From: Actinomycetales bacterium
GTDB lineage: Bacteria > Actinomycetota > Actinomycetes > Actinomycetales > JAHECE01
DNA length: 10,969 nt
Direction: 5' to 3'
NCBI GenBank assembly: GCA_024641895.1
Contig: JAHECE010000075.1
Span: 1 to 10,969, forward strand
Positions 5,398 through 10,969 of the stretch are shown piece by piece. The notes under the pieces are model-generated. The model was not told the origin of the DNA. It saw nothing but the letters and a program-made list of their open reading frames with translations, and did no database searches. Numbering within the stretch: the first letter of the stretch is position 1; each line of letters starts with the position of its first letter. Made by a program: the position numbers and the translations under genes.

Positions 5398-8387
5398 GGG
5401 CGCACCTCCCCGGCCTGGGCGGGCAGCTCGATCGTGGGTTCGGCGTCGTCGACGGTGACGATCGGGGAGTCGTAGGCGACGTCCGGGACGGCGCGACCCT
5501 CGACCTCGCCCTGCCGGTCGACCTCGCCGCCGAGGGTACGCAGCACGTCGAGCACGAGCCCGAGCACGACGAGAAAGACCCCGATGTCGAAGAACAGGGC
5601 CGTCACCAGCTTGATCGTGCCCAGCGGGCCGCCATCGATCTCGATGAGGGCCGACTGGAGCATCGCGCCCCCGAACGCCAGCGGCACCAGCCCGGCCCCG
5701 ACGGACAGGAAGAGCCCGGTGCCCAGCAGGAGTCCGGGGTGCACCGGAACGGCCTCGCCGAGCTCATAGCGCCCGCCCGCCAGGTAGCGGACCGTCAGGG
5801 CGATGCCGGCGACGAGACCCGCGGCGAAGCCGCCGCCCGGCGCGTTGTGCCCGGCGAAGAGCAGGAAGAGGGCGAAAGCGAGCATGGTGTGGAAGACGAG
5901 GCGCGTGGCGACCTCGAAGATCACCGAGCGCCGGTGCGGGGCCAGCGAGGCACCGCCGGTGAGCCACTCGCGGTTGCGCCCGGGACCAGGCTCGGCGCCG
6001 CCCGGTCGGCCGCGCCGGAGCACCGCCGTCGGGTCGGGCCCACCGGCCCAGACAGCGGCCGCTGTCTCCGGCGTCAGGTCGCGCACCCGGTCGATCGCCC
6101 GCATCCGGGTGCGCAGGAAGACCAGCGAGGCGACGCCGGTGGCCGCCACGAGGATGACGGCGATCTCACCCATCGTGTCCCAGGCTCGGATGTCGACCAG
6201 AGTCACGTTGACGATGTTCTTGCCGTGACCGTAGGTGTAGGCCTGGTCCGGGAAGTCGACCGAGATCGGCACGTGGATCCGCGCGGCGGGCGCGAGGATC
6301 GCCAGGCCCGAGACGACGATGCCCACCACGAGCCCGAGGGCCGCCCGCCACCATCGGCTCCCGGCAAGGGGACGGTTCGAGAAGTACGCCGGCAGCCGTC
6401 TCAGGACGAGGACGAACACCACGAGCGTGACGGTCTCCACCAGCACCTGGGTGAGCGCGAGGTCGGGTGCGCCCTGGACGACGAAGAGCGCCGCGATCCC
6501 GTATCCGACGGCCCCCGCGAGCAGGACTGCCTTCAGGCGTCGTCGGGCCCGGACCGCGAGGATCGCCGCGACGGCCACGAAGAGCGCCAGGACGAGCTGG
6601 ACAGGCGTGTCCCACAGCCGGACGCTCGGGCTGCCTATGCCGCCGACCGCGGTGGTCGAGACGGCGAAGGCGACCGTGACCGTGAGGATCACGGCCAGGT
6701 AGGCGGGCAGCGAACCACGCTGGGTCGCGCCCGTGATCGCCGCGGCCGCGGCGTCCAGGCGCCGCATCGAGCGGCGATAGGCCAGGTCGGCGTCGGGCAC
6801 CGCCGGGGCGGACGCCTGTACCCGTTCGACCCGGTGCCGCGCGGCGAACAGCGCGGCACCGCCCAGGAGGACCACGAGCGTCCCGACGGCAGGAGCGCCG
6901 AGACCGGCCCACAGCACGAGGTGCCCCGCCTCACCGTGCGGGTAGAGATCCGCGTGCGGGGCCAGGACCCTCTCGAGCCCTGCCGGGGCCAGCCCGACCG
7001 CGAGCCCACCGAGCGCGAGCACCCCGGGCGGGCCGAGGAGGAGGAGGCCCGGGCGCTCCGGGTTGAGCTGCTGGACCCCCGCCGACGCCGGCTTGTTGCC
7101 GAACGCGCCCCACCAGAAGCGCAGCCCGTAGGCCAGCGTGAGCACGGAACCGATGACGACGACGACGAAGATCGCGACACCCACCGCGTCGCCGTCGTGC
7201 CAGAGCCCCTCGAGCGCGGCCTCCTTGGCCACGTAGCCGGCAAAGGGGACGAGGCCCACCATCGAGGCCGTCGCGAGCGCGGCCGCGGTGGCCGCGTACG
7301 GCAGGCGGCGCGCAAGGTGTGACAGCTCGCGCAGGTCGCGGGTGCCGGCGGCGTCGTCGATGACGCCCACGACCAGGAACAGCGAGGCCTTGAACATGGC
7401 GTGCGCTGCGACGAGGGCCAGCCCGCCCAGGGCGACGGCGCGGGAGCCGAACCCGACGAGCACGATCATCAGGCCGAGCTGGCTCACGGTGCCGAACGCC
7501 AGCAGCAGCTTGAGGTCGTGCTGGCGGAGCGAGCGATAGCCGCCGACGAGCATGGTCGCCGAACCGAGCACGAGGACCGGCCACCTCCAGGCGGTGAGGT
7601 CCGAGAACCCGGGGGCGAACCGCGCCACGAGGTACACGCCCGCCTTGACCATCGCCGCGGCGTGCAGGTAGGCGCTCACCGGGGTCGGGGCGGCCATGGC
7701 GGCCGGCAGCCAGAAGTGGAACGGGACGAGGGCGGACTTGGTGACGGCGCCGAGCAGGACGAGGACGACGGCGACCTCGACCTCCGGCCCGGTGGGCGGG
7801 GCGGAGAGCAGGCCGCTCAGGGAGTACGTCCCCGCGGCGGTGGCCAGCATCACGAGGCCGAGGAGCATCGCGAGACCACCGAGGGTGGTCACGATGATCG
7901 CCTGCATCGCCGCGCGACGACTCGCCTTGCGGTCGAAGTAGTGGCCGATCAGCAGGTAGGAGAAGACGGTCGTCAGCTCCCAGAACACGAAGAGCAGCAG
8001 GGTGTTGTCGGCCGTGACGAGCCCGAGCATCGCCCCGACGAACGCGACGAAGACGCCCCCGAAACGCCCGAGGTTGGAGGAGTCCGCGGAGAAGTACGCC
8101 GAGCAGTACAGGAGTACGAGCACCCCGATGCCGCTGACGATGACGACCATGAGCCAGGAGAGGGCGTCGAGCCGAAAGTCGAGGTTCAGCCCGATCGTCG
8201 AGGCCCACGCGATGCGCTCGATCGGCATCTCGCCGCCACCGAACACCGCCGACGCCTGCGCCAGCGCCCAGACGAGCGCGGCCGCCGGCGCAGCGGCCAG
8301 GGCGACGAAGGTCCGACGACCCCACGACCTGATCGCGGCGGGCGCGAGGAGAGCCACCACGAGCTGCAGGGTGACGAGTGGGAGCAC
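5394..8387 (-). CDS. mnhA: Mrp/Mnh cation/proton antiporter subunit A fused to subunit B
   Basis: Largest antiporter subunit, 997 residues, NuoL-related. Domains in order: NuoL-like antiporter core (about 60-420) with Glu137 in FWELTTVFSYLLIGHY, Lys217 in AVTKSALVPFHFWLPAAM and His242/Lys248 in LHAAAMVKAG; a DUF4040 segment (about 605-670, GAPDLALTQVLVETVTLVVFVLVLRRLP); an MbhE-like segment (about 700-755, GHGKNIVNVTLVDIRAWDTMGE); then a full MnhB domain (about 815-950) with FAGHNAPGGGFAAGLVAG around His847. No separate mnhB exists, so subunit B is supplied by the fusion, as known in actinobacterial and PhaAB-type Mrp systems. The GTG start at 8387 has AGGAGA 6 bases upstream. This is the first gene of the operon and ends in a GTGA overlap with mnhC. 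Confidence 0.95.
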   Translation of the reverse strand: MLPLVTLQLVVALLAPAAIRSWGRRTFVALAAAPAAALVWALAQASAVFGGGEMPIERIAWASTIGLNLDFRLDALSWLMVVIVSGIGVLVLLYCSAYFSADSSNLGRFGGVFVAFVGAMLGLVTADNTLLLFVFWELTTVFSYLLIGHYFDRKASRRAAMQAIIVTTLGGLAMLLGLVMLATAAGTYSLSGLLSAPPTGPEVEVAVVLVLLGAVTKSALVPFHFWLPAAMAAPTPVSAYLHAAAMVKAGVYLVARFAPGFSDLTAWRWPVLVLGSATMLVGGYRSLRQHDLKLLLAFGTVSQLGLMIVLVGFGSRAVALGGLALVAAHAMFKASLFLVVGVIDDAAGTRDLRELSHLARRLPYAATAAALATASMVGLVPFAGYVAKEAALEGLWHDGDAVGVAIFVVVVIGSVLTLAYGLRFWWGAFGNKPASAGVQQLNPERPGLLLLGPPGVLALGGLAVGLAPAGLERVLAPHADLYPHGEAGHLVLWAGLGAPAVGTLVVLLGGAALFAARHRVERVQASAPAVPDADLAYRRSMRRLDAAAAAITGATQRGSLPAYLAVILTVTVAFAVSTTAVGGIGSPSVRLWDTPVQLVLALFVAVAAILAVRARRRLKAVLLAGAVGYGIAALFVVQGAPDLALTQVLVETVTLVVFVLVLRRLPAYFSNRPLAGSRWWRAALGLVVGIVVSGLAILAPAARIHVPISVDFPDQAYTYGHGKNIVNVTLVDIRAWDTMGEIAVILVAATGVASLVFLRTRMRAIDRVRDLTPETAAAVWAGGPDPTAVLRRGRPGGAEPGPGRNREWLTGGASLAPHRRSVIFEVATRLVFHTMLAFALFLLFAGHNAPGGGFAAGLVAGIALTVRYLAGGRYELGEAVPVHPGLLLGTGLFLSVGAGLVPLAFGGAMLQSALIEIDGGPLGTIKLVTALFFDIGVFLVVLGLVLDVLRTLGGEVDRQGEVEGRAVPDVAYDSPIVTVDDAEPTIELPAQAGEVRP

Positions 8388-8444
8388 GTCGTCTCCTGTC
8401 GTGACCGGTGGGTGGGCCGGATGGGCGAGGTGGCGAGGCCTAGG

Positions 8445-8450
8445 ACTCTA
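8445..8450 (-). promoter_or_regulatory. Candidate -10 element of the mnh operon
   Basis: The minus strand reads TAGAGT (TANNNT) 57 bases upstream of the mnhA GTG. No convincing -35 box was seen. The palindrome CCTAGG (8439-8444) abuts it and an imperfect inverted repeat, CTACC-CGC-GGTAG (8448-8460), overlaps it, so this is a possible operator. Functional assignment is tentative. Confidence 0.4.
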
Positions 8451-8487
8451 CCCGCGGTAGGGCGCGGCTGGGGCGGGGCATCTCGGC

Positions 8488-8493
8488 TACCGT
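8488..8493 (+). promoter_or_regulatory. Candidate -10 element for the Fe-S oxidoreductase gene
   Basis: TACCGT (TANNNT) lies 38 bases before the ATG at 8532, giving an expected start site near 8500 and a leader of about 31 bases. GGAGAGG at 8513-8519 is the likely ribosome binding site, though its spacing to the ATG (12 bases) is long. No -35 box is evident. Confidence 0.45.
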
Positions 8494-8531
8494 GTGGCGA
8501 CCCGTTCGTCTCGGAGAGGCAGGCCGCGCGG

Positions 8532-10646
8532 ATGACTGCGCTCAAGGTCGCCGCGTTGGTCGTGGCGCTCGCCGCGACCGTCGTCGGCGTGGCGGTGTTC
8601 GCTCGCGGCATCGCCCGGATCGTCGCCGTGGTCCGCACCGGCAGGCCCGCTCCCGGCCGCACCGAATCACCTGGTCTGCGCACGGCGACGATGCTGAGGG
8701 AGGTCCTCGGCCATGGCCGGTTCGCCCGACGGCCACTCGTCCGCGTCGCCCACTGGGCGGTGATGCTGTCCTTCCCTGTCCTGTTCATCACCCTGCTGAC
8801 CGGGTACGGCCAGCTCGTCGATCCGGCGTACGCGCTGCCCGGGATCGGCCACTTCCCCCCGCTCGAGTGGCTCGTCGAGCTGTTCGCCTGGGCGGGGCTG
8901 ATCGGCATCACGGCCCTCGCGATCGTGCGGCAGGCGACGAGGATCCGACGTCCGGGGCGCGCGTCGCGCTTCTTCGGCTCCAACGCGGGACAGGCGTACT
9001 TCGTCGAGGCGACGATCGCCGTCGTCGTCGTCGCCGTCCTCGCGCTGCGCGGGCTCGAGCACGCCCTGGCGGCCGCGGAGCCGGCGACGGCGGTCCTGGC
9101 GACCCCGTGGCACTTCCCGCTCACCGCCTGGTACGGCGCTGCTCTGACGGACACGTCGGTCGCGACGCTCGAGAGCCTCGTCGTGATCGCCGCGCTCGCG
9201 AAGATCCTCGCCTCGATGGCGTGGTTCGTGGTGGTGGGCCTCCAGCCCGCCATGGGCGTGGCATGGCACCGGTTCCTCGCCGTCGTCAACCTGTGGGCCC
9301 GCCGGGAGCCGGGCGGTGCGCCCGCGCTCGGAGCCCTCCAGCCGATCCTGGTGGGCGGCAAGCCCCTCGACCTCGAGGCCCTGGAGGACCTGCCCGACGA
9401 CGCCGTCCTCGGAGCCGGCAAGCCGAGCGAGCTGTCGTGGAAGGGCCTCCTCGACGCCTCCACCTGCACGGAGTGCGGTCGTTGCCAGGACGTCTGCCCG
9501 GCCTGGGCGACGGACAAGCCGCTGTCCCCCAAGCTCATGACCCTGGCGATCCGGGACGCCGCGCACTCCGGGTCGGACGACGTCCTCGTCGGTCACGCGA
9601 TCGACGCCGACGCCCTCTGGGCATGCACCACGTGCGGGGCCTGCGTGCAGGAGTGCCCGGTCGACATCGAGCACGTCGACACCTTCGTGGAGCTGCGCAG
9701 GCACGAGGTCCTCATGGCGGCGTCCTTCCCGCCGGAGCTCGCCCAGATGTTCCGCAAGCTGGAGTCGACCGGCAACCCGTGGGGCCTGCCGGCCCGCGCG
9801 CGCGCCGACTGGATGAAGGGACTGGCCTTCCAGGTGCCCGTCGTCGGCGTGGACGTCGACGACCTCTCAGAGGTGGACTACCTGTTCTGGGTCGGCTGCG
9901 CGGGGGCCTACGACGACAAGGCGAAGGTGACCACCCGCGCCGTCGCCGAGCTGCTGCACACTGCCGGCGTCCCCTTCGCCGTGCTCGGCAAGGGCGAGAC
10001 GTGCACGGGCGACCCGGCCCGCCGATCCGGCAACGAGGTGCTGTTCCAGATGCTCGCGGCCGAGAACGTCGCGACGCTGGCCGAGGCCGGGGCGACGAAG
10101 ATCGTCGCCACGTGCGCGCACTGCTTCAACACCTTCTCCCGCGAGTACCCCCAGCTCGACGGCACCTACGAGGTGGTCCACCACACCCAGCTGCTCAACC
10201 GGCTGGTGCGCGAAGGGCGGCTCGTGCCGGTGCCGCCGCCGGAGGACGAGACCCGGACGATCACCTATCACGACCCGTGCTACCTGGGCCGGCACAACGA
10301 GGTCTACGCCCCGCCGCGTGAGCTGCTCGGCGCCCTGCCGGGCCTCGACGTCGCGGAGATGCCCCGCAAGGAGGAGGACTCCTTCTGCTGCGGCGCCGGC
10401 GGGGGCCGCGTGTTCATGCAGGAGACGATCGGGACCCGCATCAACGTCGAGCGGGCAACCGAGGCGGTCGCGACGGGCGCGACCGCCGTCGCGACGGGCT
10501 GCCCGTTCTGCACCGTCATGCTCACGGACGGGGTCGCGGCGGCGAGGTCCGCGGCCGGAGCGGGCGACGACGTCCAGGTACTCGACGTCGCGCAGCTGCT
10601 CCTCGCCTCGGTCCGCCGAGGCCGGCAGGCCGACGGGGCGCCGTAG
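8532..10646 (+). CDS. etfD: Membrane-anchored Fe-S oxidoreductase, EtfD-like (ETF:menaquinone oxidoreductase)
   Basis: 704 residues. The N-terminal part (about 1-260) has five hydrophobic segments (about 6-34, 72-92, 111-132, 159-175, 212-235) resembling the NarI/DsrM-type quinone-binding membrane domain. Two 4Fe-4S ferredoxin motifs follow: Cys312/315/318/322-Pro and Cys365/368/371/375-Pro. Two cysteine-rich (CCG, HdrB/D-type) domains end the protein. The first has Cys456, ETCTGDPAR with Cys491, and Cys528/531; the second has Cys583, Cys619-Cys620-Gly and Cys657/660. This architecture matches mycobacterial EtfD (Rv0338c), which takes electrons from the flavoprotein EtfBA during fatty-acid beta-oxidation and reduces menaquinone. 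The ATG at 8532 is chosen because the open frame upstream only mirrors mnhA. No etfBA genes lie in the window. A glycolate- or lactate-type Fe-S oxidoreductase is the main alternative. Confidence 0.85.
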   Translation: MTALKVAALVVALAATVVGVAVFARGIARIVAVVRTGRPAPGRTESPGLRTATMLREVLGHGRFARRPLVRVAHWAVMLSFPVLFITLLTGYGQLVDPAYALPGIGHFPPLEWLVELFAWAGLIGITALAIVRQATRIRRPGRASRFFGSNAGQAYFVEATIAVVVVAVLALRGLEHALAAAEPATAVLATPWHFPLTAWYGAALTDTSVATLESLVVIAALAKILASMAWFVVVGLQPAMGVAWHRFLAVVNLWARREPGGAPALGALQPILVGGKPLDLEALEDLPDDAVLGAGKPSELSWKGLLDASTCTECGRCQDVCPAWATDKPLSPKLMTLAIRDAAHSGSDDVLVGHAIDADALWACTTCGACVQECPVDIEHVDTFVELRRHEVLMAASFPPELAQMFRKLESTGNPWGLPARARADWMKGLAFQVPVVGVDVDDLSEVDYLFWVGCAGAYDDKAKVTTRAVAELLHTAGVPFAVLGKGETCTGDPARRSGNEVLFQMLAAENVATLAEAGATKIVATCAHCFNTFSREYPQLDGTYEVVHHTQLLNRLVREGRLVPVPPPEDETRTITYHDPCYLGRHNEVYAPPRELLGALPGLDVAEMPRKEEDSFCCGAGGGRVFMQETIGTRINVERATEAVATGATAVATGCPFCTVMLTDGVAAARSAAGAGDDVQVLDVAQLLLASVRRGRQADGAP

Positions 10647-10656
10647 CCCTCGACCC

Positions 10657-10670
10657 GGCCCGACGGGGCC
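10657..10670 (+). terminator. Weak hairpin after the Fe-S oxidoreductase gene
   Basis: GGCCC (10657-10661) pairs with GGGCC (10666-10670) across a 4-base loop, starting 11 bases after the stop codon. The stem is short and there is no T-tract, so it is a doubtful terminator. The adjacent G-rich repeat may contribute. Confidence 0.25.
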
Positions 10671-10672
10671 AC

Positions 10673-10736
10673 GGCCGGCGGGGGCGGGTGCGGGTGCGGG
10701 GAACGAGGGCCGGCGGGGGCGGGTGCGGGGAACGAG
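10673..10736 (+). repeat. Duplicated G-rich repeat with a G-quadruplex motif between convergent genes
   Basis: Copy 1 (10673-10707) and copy 2 (10708-10736) share GGCCGGCGGGGGCGGGTGCG and the ending GGGGAACGAG. Copy 1 carries one extra 6-base GTGCGG unit. Bases 10680-10701 have four G-runs (5, 3, 3 and 4) with loops of 1, 3 and 3 bases, which meets the usual G-quadruplex rule. It fills most of the 91-base gap between the ends of two convergent genes, starting 26 bases after one stop codon and ending 1 base before the other gene's stop codon. Confidence 0.8.
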
Positions 10737-10737
10737 G

Positions 10738-10969
10738 TCAAGAGAGCGAGGCCGGGTCGATCAGGAAGCCGGACTCGTCGGTGATCTCGCCGCCGACCGA
10801 GGCCTGCAGGGCTCGGACGGCCTGCTCCACCTGGGCCCGGACCCGCGCGCGCGCCGCGCGGAAGTCCGCCGGCGGGTTGGAGTCGTACTGTGCGGCCGGA
10901 TCCGTCGGCCACCACCGCACCGCGTAGGCGACGGCGCCCTCCTGCGCCCAGTCGAGCCCATGCAGGACG
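10738..10969 (-). CDS. C-terminal part of an unrecognised protein, cut by the window edge
   Basis: The frame is open from the right edge to a TGA at 10738-10740, giving the last 76 residues. It reads through LHGLDWAQEGAVAYAVRWWPT with no stop, so the GTG at 10920 is probably internal, not the start. The visible part is soluble, with a Trp-rich stretch (AVRWWPTDPAAQYDSNPP), a likely amphipathic Arg/Ala helix (DFRAARARVRAQVEQAVRALQ) and an ending GFLIDPASLS. Codon use is GC3-rich like the neighbours. It is convergent with the Fe-S oxidoreductase gene. I do not recognise the family and assign no function. Confidence 0.65.
   Translation of the reverse strand, partial: VLHGLDWAQEGAVAYAVRWWPTDPAAQYDSNPPADFRAARARVRAQVEQAVRALQASVGGEITDESGFLIDPASLS

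Noticed and set aside
5739..7322. 527-codon open frame on the plus strand opposite mnhA
   Set aside because: Same antisense shadow: no hydrophobic core or domain pattern, and it lies wholly over a confident gene.
7401..8531. Upstream extension of the Fe-S oxidoreductase frame by 377 codons
   Set aside because: It is the mirror of mnhA, low-complexity Arg/Glu/Asp/Gly sequence. The family begins with a membrane segment, which fits the ATG at 8532.
8186..9538. 450-codon minus-strand frame over the promoter gap and etfD
   Set aside because: Ser/Arg/Thr/Ala-rich shadow of etfD crossing a promoter region and another gene; no recognisable domain.
8667..9704. 345-codon minus-strand frame inside etfD
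   Set aside because: Antisense shadow with a composition unlike any neighbour; etfD on the other strand has complete motifs.
10673..10736. CRISPR-like repeat
   Set aside because: Two directly adjacent copies with no spacers and a G-rich low-complexity unit; no cas genes.
1..10969. A new defence, mobile or biosynthetic system
   Set aside because: Every sizeable coding region belongs to a known housekeeping or respiratory family, except the small partial gene at the right edge. There is no integrase, transposase, toxin pair or shift in base composition.

Overview
The window is chromosomal DNA from a very GC-rich actinomycete. The codon choice (G/C at almost every third position), GTG and TTG starts, TANNNT -10 boxes, a leaderless-looking gene and a fused MnhA-MnhB antiporter subunit all fit Actinomycetota. 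A Micrococcales relative such as the Cellulomonas group is plausible, but that is inference. No mobile element, CRISPR array, tRNA or rRNA was seen.

Layout. (1) Bases 1-1402, minus strand: a thiamine uptake locus. It has a -10 box, a TPP riboswitch, thiB (thiamine-binding lipoprotein, TTG start), then strong GC-rich hairpins and a possible start of the permease gene thiP running off the left edge. (2) 1433-1708, plus strand: a small DUF4235 membrane protein gene, apparently leaderless, whose promoter backs onto the riboswitch promoter. (3) 1751-8387, minus strand: a complete six-gene Mrp/Mnh cation/proton antiporter operon, mnhA(B)-C-D-E-F-G. Every junction is a 4-base stop/start overlap. (4) 8388-8531: a divergent promoter region. 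(5) 8532-10646, plus strand: a membrane-anchored Fe-S oxidoreductase of the EtfD type, likely passing electrons from electron-transfer flavoprotein to menaquinone. (6) 10647-10737: a G-rich duplicated repeat between convergent genes. (7) 10738-10969, minus strand: the C-terminal end of an unrecognised protein.

The antiporter subunits should assemble into one membrane complex that expels Na+ (or another cation) in exchange for protons. The EtfD-like protein would feed the same respiratory membrane with electrons from beta-oxidation, but nothing shows that it is functionally tied to the antiporter. The thiamine locus is independently controlled by TPP.

No clearly novel system was found. The points most worth checking are the hairpins after thiB, the 20-bp perfect palindrome and in-frame duplication in the mnhG tail, the long charged tails on several Mnh subunits, and the G-quadruplex-prone duplicated repeat after etfD.
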